Made by a program: the position numbers and the translations under genes
In this document: in pieces, positions 4,993 to 11,838 of the stretch
How positions within the stretch are numbered: the first letter of the stretch is position 1
Layout: the number at the start of each line of letters is the position of its first letter
Source of the DNA: Bacteroidales bacterium
GTDB taxonomy: Bacteria > Bacteroidota > Bacteroidia > Bacteroidales > UBA4181
Direction of reading: 5' to 3'
Length of the DNA: 11,878 nt
NCBI GenBank assembly: GCA_031264715.1
Contig: JAISDP010000101.1
Span: 1-11,878 of the forward strand
The notes under the pieces: generated by a model
What the model was told of the DNA's origin: nothing
Databases searched by the model: none
What the model saw: the letters and a program-made list of their open reading frames with translations, nothing else

Positions 4993-6384
4993 TTATTTTA
5001 CTATCAAATAATATGCCGCAGCTCCCGAAAGATACCCGGCAAGGGCTAACAAACTTATTTTTTTCACGTACCACATAAAGTCGATCTTGGCCAGCCCCAT
5101 CGCGGCAACGCCTGCCGCCGAACCGATGATCAGGATGCTCCCGCCCGTACCGGCACAATAGGCAAGTAACTCCCAGAAAGCGCCATCCGCAACAAAATGC
5201 TTCATGTAGGTTGCTTTTGCGGGATCGGATATGGTTTCCAGAACACTGGTCGAAACAGTGTCGTACATTCCCATCGTTCCGGCAACCAGTGGCACATTAT
5301 CCACTACCGATGATAACGCACCGATAGCCAGGTTTATTGCATAAACGTTGTGTACTTTTTCGTCTAAGAAAACTCCCACAAGGTTGAGGTGTCCCGCCGA
5401 TTCGAGCCCGGCGACAGCCAAAAGTATCCCAAGGAAAAAGAAAATGGTGGGAGTATCTATTTTTTTGAGAATTCCCGCAAGGGTCAGGCGCATTTTAAGT
5501 TCCTTCTGTTTTTTACGGTGCAGTATCTCTGTCATAATCCACATGATGCTCAGCGCCAGCAACACGCCCATGTATGGGGGAAGATGAGTGACGGATTTGA
5601 ATACCGGTACAAATAACAAACCGCCGCTGCCTGCTATGAGGACAATCCAGCGTTCGCGGTCGGTAGTGGGCACCAACGATTTGGTACGGTCGGTACGCGA
5701 CGGGGGAACGGTTTCGCCTTTCATAGTGAGCGATATGATCACCAGCGGCACCAGCATGCAAATCAAGCTGGGCACGATCAGTTGCAGGATAATGCTCAAT
5801 GCCGAAACTTGCCCGCCGATCCACAACATGATGGTGGTGACATCGCCGATGGGCGACCACGCACCGCCGGCATTGGCCGCTATCACAATCATGCTGGCAA
5901 AGAACCAGCGTGTATTTTTCCCGCCGACCAGTTTCCACATCAGGGTGATCATCACGATGGTGGTGGTGAGGTTGTCCAATGCGGCCGATATGAAGAACGT
6001 GAGGAACGAGAAGATCCAAAGCAACTTTACCTTATTGGTGGTTTTGATCACTTTGGACAACATGCTGAAACCGCCGTGGCTGTCGATGATTTCGACAATG
6101 GTCATTGCACCGAGCAGGAAAAATAAGACTTCGCTGATCTCGCCAAGGTGTTCAATCAATTCGTGACGGGTTACAAATTCCATCACCGATGCACCCGGAT
6201 GTGTTTGTAGATATTCCTGGAATGACGGCAATGCAGGATAGATCGTATCGCCTCCGAAAGCGATACACACCCACACCATGGAGCCGGTTAACAATGCAAT
6301 AGATGCCTTGTCGACAGACAGGTTATGCTCAAGAGCAATAGCTGCGTACCCTAAAATAAAAAGAATAATAATGAGGTAAAACAT
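4993..6384 (-). CDS. nhaD: NhaD-type Na+/H+ antiporter
   Basis: 463 residues, an inner-membrane antiporter of the ion-transporter (IT) superfamily that exports Na+ (or Li+) in exchange for H+, keeping cytoplasmic sodium and pH in range. About a dozen hydrophobic spans are visible. The two inverted halves each carry a matching Asp-Asn motif: 'SAALDNLTTTIVM' (D137-N138) and 'SSVVDNVPLVAGT' (D362-N363). The diagnostic NhaD segment NAGGAWSPIGDVTTIMLWIG is at 171-190, and 'CAGTGGSILIIGSAAGVAAMG' lies near the C-terminus. Length and motifs fit NhaD rather than NhaA/NhaB. It is the first gene of the minus-strand cluster, followed by exbB after 51 bases. Its start is backed by a promoter match and a palindrome in the divergent upstream region. 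Exact ion preference cannot be read from the sequence. Confidence 0.94.
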   Translation of the reverse strand: MFYLIIILFILGYAAIALEHNLSVDKASIALLTGSMVWVCIAFGGDTIYPALPSFQEYLQTHPGASVMEFVTRHELIEHLGEISEVLFFLLGAMTIVEIIDSHGGFSMLSKVIKTTNKVKLLWIFSFLTFFISAALDNLTTTIVMITLMWKLVGGKNTRWFFASMIVIAANAGGAWSPIGDVTTIMLWIGGQVSALSIILQLIVPSLICMLVPLVIISLTMKGETVPPSRTDRTKSLVPTTDRERWIVLIAGSGGLLFVPVFKSVTHLPPYMGVLLALSIMWIMTEILHRKKQKELKMRLTLAGILKKIDTPTIFFFLGILLAVAGLESAGHLNLVGVFLDEKVHNVYAINLAIGALSSVVDNVPLVAGTMGMYDTVSTSVLETISDPAKATYMKHFVADGAFWELLAYCAGTGGSILIIGSAAGVAAMGLAKIDFMWYVKKISLLALAGYLSGAAAYYLIVK

Positions 6385-6425
6385 TCTTTTTTAATATGAT
6401 AAATGCTCAACATTAAAAACTTCGG

Positions 6426-6433
6426 CAAATGTA
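6426..6433 (-). promoter_or_regulatory. Promoter -7 element match for nhaD (TACATTTG)
   Basis: The minus strand reads TACATTTG, an exact match to the Bacteroidota -7 consensus TAnnTTTG, 42 bases before the nhaD ATG. The -33 position 19 bases further up reads TAAA instead of TTTG, so that part is weak; it falls inside the right half of the 6437-6466 palindrome. Confidence 0.6.
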
Positions 6434-6436
6434 CAT

Positions 6437-6466
6437 AAAAATAATGAATGCGTTTACATTATTTTT
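6437..6466. promoter_or_regulatory. Palindrome with 10-base arms upstream of nhaD (candidate operator)
   Basis: AAAAATAATG (6437-6446) and CATTATTTTT (6457-6466) are exact reverse complements around a 10-base centre. It begins 3 bases upstream of the nhaD -7 element and covers the whole -33 zone, the typical place for a dimeric regulator. The centre (6447-6456) is AATGCGTTTA. A terminator role is unlikely because the stem is nearly all A/T and no gene ends nearby. Confidence 0.6.
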
Positions 6467-6515
6467 CACTCATTCCACTGTCGGGTGCGATAAGATAAAC
6501 GCAAAGGGACATCAC

Positions 6516-6554
6516 TTTACAATCTATTCACAATTTCTTAACAATTCCTTAACA
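6516..6554 (+). promoter_or_regulatory. Pho-box-like operator: four TTnACA hexamers at 11-base steps
   Basis: TTTACA (6516), TTCACA (6527), TTAACA (6538) and TTAACA (6549) start exactly 11 bases apart with 5-base spacers. This is the geometry of PhoB/PhoP operators: direct repeats one helical turn apart; the Bacillus PhoP box is TTAACA-like with about 5-base spacing. The last hexamer ends 20 bases before the TA of the -7 element, so it overlaps the -33 zone, as expected for an activator that replaces a poor -33 site. The gene downstream is a phosphate transporter. Confidence 0.75.
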
Positions 6555-6574
6555 TTAGAATGCGGTGATGCTCC

Positions 6575-6582
6575 TACTTTTG
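6575..6582 (+). promoter_or_regulatory. Promoter -7 element match for the phosphate transporter (TACTTTTG)
   Basis: TACTTTTG matches TAnnTTTG exactly and ends 21 bases before the ATG at 6604, implying a leader of only about 15 bases. No TTTG is present at the -33 position; the Pho-box-like repeats lie there instead. Confidence 0.65.
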
Positions 6583-6603
6583 TAGTATATATATTGTGCC
6601 GTT

Positions 6604-8850
6604 ATGGATTCATACATCATACTTGTTGCATTTCTTTTGCTCCTGGCCTTTTTCGACCTGATGGTCGGCGTGAGTAATGATGCTTCTAACTTTCTGAACT
6701 CTGCAATTGGTTCTAAAGTAGCCTCATTCCGTACTATCATGATTTTTGCCTGTTTGGGCGTGGTCATCGGCGCTACTTTTTCGAGTGGAATGATGGATAT
6801 TGCACGGAATGGGCTATTCGATCCCGAAAAATTCTATTTCAGCGAAATCATCTGGATCTTTGTGGGTGTGATGGTAGCCGATGTAGTGCTGCTCGATATC
6901 TTCAACAGTTTTGGTTTACCCACGTCTACTACGGTTTCCATTGTATTCGACATCCTGGGGGCGTCACTGGCCATGGCTTTGTACAAAATTTCAAAATCCG
7001 ACGGCGGTTTTACCGAACTCGGAGCATACATTAACACCGAGAAAGCATTGGCCATCATCAGCGGTATTCTCATATCGGTGGTAGTGGCGTTTATTTCGGG
7101 AATTATTGTTCAATGGGTAGTTCGGGTCATTTTCTCGTTCGACTATCGCAAATCATACAAATATTTCGGTTCTGTTTTTGGAGGCATCGCCATCACAGCC
7201 ATTGTTTATTTTATGATCATGAAAGGGGCTAAAGGCGCTTCTTTCATGAAAGATGAATATCTTGAGTTCATCACTGCACACAATTTCCGGCTTCTGGTGG
7301 GTAATTTTGTATGCTGGACCATTATTTTGCAATTGCTGATGTGGATTTTTAAGACCAATGTATTGAAGATCGTGATCCTTGTGGGGACGTTTGCGCTGGC
7401 GATGGCTTTTGCGGGTAACGACCTGGTTAACTTCATCGGGGTACCCTTAGCGGGATTGGAATCGTATAAGGTATATGCAGCATCGGGCGTAGCCGACAGC
7501 AGTTTAGTTATGAATGCATTGAAAGATCCCGTGAATACGCCAACCGTTTTCCTGCTGATTGCGGGGCTGGTAATGGCCGCTACGCTAGTATTTTCACGCC
7601 GCGCGCGTAAAGTGATCGACACCACCGTCAATCTGAGTCGCCAGGATGCTGTCGAAGAGCAGTTCGATTCCACGTTGCTGGCGCGTTCGCTGGTACGCGG
7701 CTCGCTCAATCTGTCGGGTTTTTTCGAAAGTATTGTTCCCAGGCGGTGGCGAAAACGGATCGACCGGCGTTTCCGGCATAAGCAAACCGACGAGGACGTG
7801 GCTTTCGACCAGGTACGGGCTTCGGTCAACCTGGTAGTGGCCAGTATCCTGATTGCTTCGGCGACATCGCTTAAACTCCCGCTCTCCACCACTTACGTTA
7901 CTTTTATGGTAGCTATGGGAAGCTCGCTGGCCGACCGCGCCTGGGATCGCGAAACGGCTGTATACCGTATCACCGGGGTGATTACTGTTATCGGCGGGTG
8001 GTTTATCACGGCTATTTCGGCGTTCACGATGTCGTGCCTAATCACCGGCTTCCTCATCTGGGGCAAATGGATTGCCTTTGCTATCTGTATCTCTGTGGTA
8101 GGGTATTTCATGTTCCGCTCGCTGTTTGTTTCCGAAAAGGAAGAAAAAGAAAAGGAACAGAAAAAGAAAAAGGATGTTGCCCTGCTGAATGTGAAATCAA
8201 TCACTGCGGCAAAGGTTTTCGAAAGTTGCAACGAGCAGATCGTTTCGGCATCTATTTCGGCATCCAAGCTTTATTATCTTACACTCAATAATTTCCTGGC
8301 AAATAAGCGAAAGGCGCTAAAGGGACTGCATGATGACGTGTATGAACTAAGCGGGCAAACGAAAGAGCTTAAGAATAATTCGTACAAGGTAATTACCAAG
8401 CTACAGGGCGATGCCATGGAATCGAGCCAGTACTATGTACAGGTGGTAGATGCCACCCGCGAAATAGGCAACAGCGTGTTCCATATTTACAAACCGGCAT
8501 ACGAGTACCTGGATAATAACCATACGCCGTTTTCTGCCGTACAGACGACTGAACTCACAGAGCTGAACGATGAGATATCCGTATTTTTCAATATGATCCT
8601 GCATACGCTGAAAAACCGCAAATACGAAAATTCCTCGGAAGAGATCCGTAAGCGGAAAGTGAGCGTACTCGCCCTGCTCGATATTCTCCAGCGCAAACAA
8701 CTCAAACGCATCAAGCGTCAGGAAGTATCGACCCGAAACAGCGTACTTTACCTCAATATCCTGAACGAAACCAAGAACCTAACCCTGTTCACGGTAAGTC
8801 TGGTGAAAGCCAACCGTAATTTTTACCAAACGGTATTGGGAAAGTGGTAG
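6604..8850 (+). CDS. pit: PiT-family inorganic phosphate transporter with PhoU-like C-terminal domain
   Basis: 748 residues. PiT (PF01384) proteins import phosphate, usually as a metal-phosphate complex with H+ or with Na+. Two inverted repeats of the family are visible: 'GVSNDASNFLNSAIGS' at 22-37 with 'GLPTSTT' at 104-110, and 'FAGNDLVNFIGVPLAG' at 269-284 with 'KLPLSTTYVTFMVAMGSSLADRAWDRE' at 424-450. A basic cytoplasmic loop (331-400) separates them. After the last span (about 487-508) comes a Lys/Glu-rich hinge (511-523) and a helical cytoplasmic domain (about 530-740) resembling PhoU/DUF47 folds, which is usual for the long Bacteroidota form but absent from the ~500-residue E. coli PitA. 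The start is set by the promoter layout just upstream. The last codons run up to the lgt gene, with the preferred lgt ATG 20 bases after this stop, so co-transcription is likely. Phosphate-starvation control is inferred from the four TTnACA hexamers upstream. Confidence 0.93.
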   Translation: MDSYIILVAFLLLLAFFDLMVGVSNDASNFLNSAIGSKVASFRTIMIFACLGVVIGATFSSGMMDIARNGLFDPEKFYFSEIIWIFVGVMVADVVLLDIFNSFGLPTSTTVSIVFDILGASLAMALYKISKSDGGFTELGAYINTEKALAIISGILISVVVAFISGIIVQWVVRVIFSFDYRKSYKYFGSVFGGIAITAIVYFMIMKGAKGASFMKDEYLEFITAHNFRLLVGNFVCWTIILQLLMWIFKTNVLKIVILVGTFALAMAFAGNDLVNFIGVPLAGLESYKVYAASGVADSSLVMNALKDPVNTPTVFLLIAGLVMAATLVFSRRARKVIDTTVNLSRQDAVEEQFDSTLLARSLVRGSLNLSGFFESIVPRRWRKRIDRRFRHKQTDEDVAFDQVRASVNLVVASILIASATSLKLPLSTTYVTFMVAMGSSLADRAWDRETAVYRITGVITVIGGWFITAISAFTMSCLITGFLIWGKWIAFAICISVVGYFMFRSLFVSEKEEKEKEQKKKKDVALLNVKSITAAKVFESCNEQIVSASISASKLYYLTLNNFLANKRKALKGLHDDVYELSGQTKELKNNSYKVITKLQGDAMESSQYYVQVVDATREIGNSVFHIYKPAYEYLDNNHTPFSAVQTTELTELNDEISVFFNMILHTLKNRKYENSSEEIRKRKVSVLALLDILQRKQLKRIKRQEVSTRNSVLYLNILNETKNLTLFTVSLVKANRNFYQTVLGKW

Positions 8851-8870
8851 GAATTGATATCAACAGCGCC

Positions 8871-9722
8871 ATGCTCCTGAACTTCATCACATGGGATGTC
8901 GATCCCGAAATTTTCCGCGTAGGCGTTTTCTCGGTACGCTGGTACGGGTTACTTTTTGCAGCAGTGTTTGTTCTGGGGTATTTCATCATGCGGAAAATAT
9001 TCAGGCAGGAGGGCATTCCGGTCAAAGTCCTCGATCACCTGACCTGGTACATGGTTTTTGGAACACTGATCGGTGCGCGCATAGGGCATTGCCTGTTCTA
9101 CGAACCGTACTACTATTTTGAAAATCCTGCGGAAATTGTACAGATATGGCACGGTGGATTGGCCAGCCACGGAGCCGCCACAGGCATTCTGGCCGCACTG
9201 TTTATTTTCTCGCAGGTCGAACATCGGCCATACCTTTGGATTCTCGATCGTATGGCGATCGTAGTCGCTCTTTCGGGTTTCTTCATCCGTATGGGCAACC
9301 TGGTGAATTCCGAGATTTTCGGCCATCCGACCGGTCTGCCTTGGGGATTCAGGTTTGTACATTCACCGGAATGGCGCCAGCCGCCGATTAATGCGCTACC
9401 ATGCCATCCAACACAGATTTACGAAGCATTGGCGTATCTCGCCATTTTCGCATGGCTTTGCCGGATGTATTTCAGAAAGAGTGAAAAACCATATCCCGGC
9501 GTGCTTTTCGGAGTATTCCTGGTTTCGTTGTTCACGGCGCGTTTCCTTGTCGAGTTCGTCAAAGTGGACCAGGTGTGTTTCGAAAAAGGAATGTTGTTGA
9601 ATATGGGACAATTACTAAGTATCCCGTTTATTATTTTAGGGATTTATATGCTGATACGGCCAAAACCGCGTCCCGGTATCAGTGATGATGAATGGACAAA
9701 TTGCATTACAATGAATTGTTGA
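8871..9722 (+). CDS. lgt: Prolipoprotein diacylglyceryl transferase
   Basis: 283 residues from ATG 8871. Lgt moves a diacylglyceryl group from phosphatidylglycerol to the lipobox Cys of prolipoproteins, the first step of lipoprotein maturation, in the inner membrane. Seen here: 'RWYGLLFAAVFVLGY' (23-37), 'GARIGHCLFYEP' (68-79), 'WHGGLASHGA' (93-102, with the conserved His/Gly cluster), the family signature around 'IRMGNLVNSEIFG' (139-151, with the essential Arg and Asn), 'HPTQIYEA' (179-186) and 'ARFLVEFVK' (223-231, the second essential Arg). Hydrophobic spans fit the seven-helix topology and the length is normal (260-300). A GTG at 8844 would overlap the end of the transporter gene by 7 bases and add nine residues, but MLLNFITWDVDPEIF is the usual N-terminus in relatives, so the ATG is preferred. 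The organism clearly makes lipoproteins; a lipobox remnant is present elsewhere in the window. Confidence 0.95.
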   Translation: MLLNFITWDVDPEIFRVGVFSVRWYGLLFAAVFVLGYFIMRKIFRQEGIPVKVLDHLTWYMVFGTLIGARIGHCLFYEPYYYFENPAEIVQIWHGGLASHGAATGILAALFIFSQVEHRPYLWILDRMAIVVALSGFFIRMGNLVNSEIFGHPTGLPWGFRFVHSPEWRQPPINALPCHPTQIYEALAYLAIFAWLCRMYFRKSEKPYPGVLFGVFLVSLFTARFLVEFVKVDQVCFEKGMLLNMGQLLSIPFIILGIYMLIRPKPRPGISDDEWTNCITMNC

Positions 9723-9778
9723 TGTCCTAACGGGCAATCTCATGAAAATAGCGATTATACAGTTTGTCGTACATCATT

Positions 9779-9809
9779 GAAGGGAATTTTTCTACTCGTT
9801 TTTCCCTTC
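9779..9809. terminator. Possible shared terminator hairpin between lgt and rsmI
   Basis: GAAGGGAA (9779-9786) pairs perfectly with TTCCCTTC (9802-9809) across a 15-base loop that is T-rich on the plus strand. It sits between two convergent genes, and its right arm lies in the last codons of rsmI. No T-run follows the stem on either strand, so intrinsic termination is only a possibility. The rest of the 69-base spacer shows nothing else. Confidence 0.4.
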
Positions 9810-10469
9810 CACCACAATAACAATTTCCCCCTTGATGGACGGCCTTTTTGTCCACTCTTCAATTTGCTCGCGAGCGGTTCCCCGGACGGTTTCCTCGTGC
9901 AGCTTGCTCAATTCGCGCGATACCGACATGCGTCGGCCTTCACCGAAAAGAGTTTGTAAATCCTGCAAAGTTTTCAAGAGCTTATGAGGCGATTCGTATA
10001 AAATAAGAGTGCGGCGTTCTACAGCTAATTCGTTCAGTCGCGTTTGTCGGCCTTTTTTGGGCGGCAGAAACCCTTCGAAGCAAAAACGATCGCTCGGAAA
10101 ACCGGAATTGACAAGCGCCGGGATCAATGCCGTAGCGCCCGGAAGACATTCTACCTCAATACCGTTGGCAACACATTCACGAACAATCAGGAATCCGGGA
10201 TCGGAAATGGACGGAGTGCCGGCGTCGGAAACCAAAGCTGCCGTTTGCCCTGCTGCCAGCTTGTCGATAATTGACTTTAACGTTTTGTGTTCATTAAACT
10301 TATGGTGTGCAAACATCGGCTTGCTGATGTTGAAATGCCGTAGCAGGTTCCCGCTTGTTCGGGTATCCTCGGCAAGGACAAAATCGACCTGTTTCAACAC
10401 CTCAACAGCACGATACGTCATATCGCCCAGATTCCCGATAGGCGTGGGCACTATATACAATTTTCCCAT
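9792..10469 (-). CDS. rsmI: 16S rRNA (cytidine-1402 2'-O)-methyltransferase
   Basis: 225 residues. RsmI methylates the ribose of C1402 in the decoding centre of 16S rRNA using S-adenosylmethionine, helping decoding fidelity. It belongs to the tetrapyrrole-methylase fold (class III). Visible motifs: 'YIVPTPIGNLGDMTYRA' (5-21), 'VLAEDTRTSGNLLRHF' (31-46), 'AALVSDAGTPSISDPG' (77-92), 'VECLPGATALIPALVNSG' (106-123) and 'FEGFLPPKKGR' (131-141). These are diagnostic for RsmI rather than for cobalamin- or siroheme-pathway members. It is shorter than the E. coli protein (about 286), lacking the C-terminal extension, as is common in Bacteroidota. The coding strand start ATG 10469 gives the canonical MGKLYIVPTPIGNL. 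It is convergent with lgt and follows the proline-rich gene by 64 bases on the same strand. Confidence 0.96.
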   Translation of the reverse strand: MGKLYIVPTPIGNLGDMTYRAVEVLKQVDFVLAEDTRTSGNLLRHFNISKPMFAHHKFNEHKTLKSIIDKLAAGQTAALVSDAGTPSISDPGFLIVRECVANGIEVECLPGATALIPALVNSGFPSDRFCFEGFLPPKKGRQTRLNELAVERRTLILYESPHKLLKTLQDLQTLFGEGRRMSVSRELSKLHEETVRGTAREQIEEWTKRPSIKGEIVIVVEGKNE

Positions 10470-10500
10470 TTTATTGACTGAAAGTTACATGGCTTTACCC

Positions 10501-10514
10501 GACTCAAGACTCGA
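10501..10514. repeat. Two heptamers (GACTCAA, GACTCGA) in the spacer upstream of rsmI
   Basis: GACTCAA and GACTCGA are adjacent, with a further diverged unit AGCCTGA after them. Only two good copies, so chance is possible; listed because the 7-base period matches the other spacers. Confidence 0.45.
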
Positions 10515-10533
10515 AGCCTGAACCCCGGAACGT

Positions 10534-11301
10534 TTAATTCCCGTGCCTTCGCTGCACTAAATTGATAAATTTTTGGGTTGTTTCGTTCTTTTTGTCCCAA
10601 TCGAAATGCCGGTTGATAAAATCCATTGCATCACCCAACGATTCCGCCGTATCCAGGCACCGGACGGTATTGCTGTACAACGCGCTGTCGCCTTTGAACA
10701 ACTCGCGGATGTACAGAAATTTGTCGTTCAGGCCGATACCTGCGCCAATCGAACTCAGCGGCGCGGTTTGCAGTTTACTCGATAGATCGCTTCCGGGCTT
10801 CTGTTGCGCCAGGGTTTCGTTGATCGGATGAAAATCGATTGGCCCGATTTTCTCGGCAAGGATTCCAGCTTTTGCAGGCTCTACAACCGGGGGGTGTTTC
10901 TTTTCTTCGCGAACAGGCGCCGGTTCTTCCTTTACAGTCACAACTTTTTCGGGCACGGGAACTTCTACAGGTGGTTCTACAGCAACCGGTTCGAGTTCGA
11001 TATTTACCGGTTGCGGCCTGGGTTGTTCTTTTTTTGGCGGTTCGGGTTGAGGCGCCGGTCCCGGTGTTTTTCTTTCAGGCTCTGCAATCGGGGAAACCTC
11101 GGCAAGCACGGGCGCGGCGTTCTTTTCGTCTTCGGGTATCAGTTTGATCCGCAGCAACTGCTCGTATATATCCTGAGTTTTCAGCAACGCGATATCCAAT
11201 TCCAACCCGTTTACTTTCTCCTGTTCGTGAAAGCGGGTAACCAATAATTTTAAAAAGTCAAGTTCCTTTTGGAGATAGGTGGTATAGCTTCGGTGATACA
11301 T
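10534..11301 (-). CDS. Proline-rich protein of unknown function, Bacteroidota type
   Basis: 255 residues, not recognised as a named family. Three parts are visible. Residues 1-60 are helical and probably coiled-coil (LQKELDFLKLLVTRFHEQ, then LELDIALLKTQDIYEQLLRI). Residues 64-142 are a Pro/Glu/Lys-rich, presumably disordered linker with many P-E-P and E-P-V steps. Residues 185-252 form a compact conserved-looking module: 'IGLNDKFLYIRELFKGDSALYSNTV', 'LGDAMDFIN' and 'FDWDKKNETTQKFINLVQRRH'. I recall similar C-terminal modules in other Bacteroidota hypothetical proteins, but no function. There is no signal peptide or membrane span, so it is probably cytoplasmic. It begins 6 bases after the stop of the T9SS-domain gene, so the two are almost certainly co-transcribed. 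The Pro-rich linker resembles that of TonB in composition only; no TonB domain or membrane anchor is present. Confidence 0.8.
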   Translation of the reverse strand: MYHRSYTTYLQKELDFLKLLVTRFHEQEKVNGLELDIALLKTQDIYEQLLRIKLIPEDEKNAAPVLAEVSPIAEPERKTPGPAPQPEPPKKEQPRPQPVNIELEPVAVEPPVEVPVPEKVVTVKEEPAPVREEKKHPPVVEPAKAGILAEKIGPIDFHPINETLAQQKPGSDLSSKLQTAPLSSIGAGIGLNDKFLYIRELFKGDSALYSNTVRCLDTAESLGDAMDFINRHFDWDKKNETTQKFINLVQRRHGN

Positions 11302-11307
11302 GTACGA

Positions 11308-11733
11308 TTACCTGTATAGATGCACAAATCCTGCTTTTTTAACTTTTGGCGACGAACCGGGTACTTCAGCCGTGAAGTAGTATACTCCGTTGGCCATTTC
11401 CTGTCCGCCCAGCGAATAGCCGTCCCAGCGACACCGTTTGGCTTTGATGCTGAAAACCAACACCCCGGCGCGGGTAAATATTTTCAGCGACACCACATTG
11501 CCTTCTTTTGACGTCACTTCGAAAACATCATTGATATCGTCGCCATTAGGCGTAAAAACATTGGGCGCAACAATAGAGTCGTTGATCGTTTGAGCCGTCG
11601 AGCCGGCATCATTCCCGGCGGCATGTGCCGACAACAAACAACAGCCTGCAATGACTGTTAAAATGATGAACGGGGAAACTCTCATCAAAGCTAATCGTAT
11701 AACTCTCATCAATTTCAAATTATCATTATCCAT
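11308..11733 (-). CDS. Small secreted protein consisting of a T9SS type B (CHU_C) sorting domain
   Basis: 141 residues: an N-terminal export signal (hydrophobic core about 21-36, ending LLSAHA before AGND, a plausible signal-peptidase I site) followed almost directly by a gliding-motility-associated C-terminal domain (56-141). Diagnostic steps are APNVFTPNGDDINDVF (56-71), 'LKIFTRAGVLVF' (83-94), 'RWDG' (102-105), 'ANGVYYFTAEV' (114-124) and the C-terminal 'KKAGFVHLYR'. In larger proteins this domain directs secretion through the type IX system and surface attachment; here there is no cargo domain. The segment VIAGC at 27-31 could also be a lipobox, so a lipoprotein form is the alternative. 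The start is ambiguous: ATG 11733, 11709 and 11685 are in frame, and the last two follow copies of a 24-base-spaced duplication. It is first in a minus-strand group with the proline-rich gene and perhaps rsmI. Confidence 0.88.
   Translation of the reverse strand: MDNDNLKLMRVIRLALMRVSPFIILTVIAGCCLLSAHAAGNDAGSTAQTINDSIVAPNVFTPNGDDINDVFEVTSKEGNVVSLKIFTRAGVLVFSIKAKRCRWDGYSLGGQEMANGVYYFTAEVPGSSPKVKKAGFVHLYR
11677..11712 (-). repeat. Direct repeat duplicating the start region of the T9SS-domain gene
   Basis: AACTCTCATCAA occurs at 11677-11688 and at 11701-11712, offset by 24 bases, so the coding strand repeats a TTGATGAGAGTT step in frame and the protein repeats Leu-Met-Arg-Val (residues 8-11 and 16-19). 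Each copy supplies an in-frame ATG. Confidence 0.85.
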
Positions 11734-11838
11734 TAGCTGTCACGCATTTATGGGTTATTCTTGTTTTTCAATAATGCCGCGCAAAGCGATCTTATCATGC
11801 TTATACGTATGACAATATAAAAATGTTACAATGACCGG

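Noticed and set aside
5588..6166. Long open frame (192 codons) on the plus strand
   Set aside because: It lies wholly antisense to the well-supported nhaD gene, has low-complexity Met/Ile/Thr/Pro composition and no recognisable domain.
6429..6677. Small plus-strand open frame across the divergent control region
   Set aside because: It overlaps the promoter elements and the start of the transporter gene in another frame; no protein features.
7206..7892. Minus-strand open frame of 228 codons
   Set aside because: Antisense shadow of the PiT transporter; Ser/Thr/Arg-rich with no motif or promoter.
8844..8870. GTG start for lgt overlapping the transporter stop
   Set aside because: The added residues (VGIDINSA) are not typical of Lgt; ATG 8871 gives the standard N-terminus.
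10804..11247. Plus-strand open frames of 147 and 102 codons rich in Phe/Arg
   Set aside because: Antisense to the Pro/Glu-rich protein; open only because of its codon bias.
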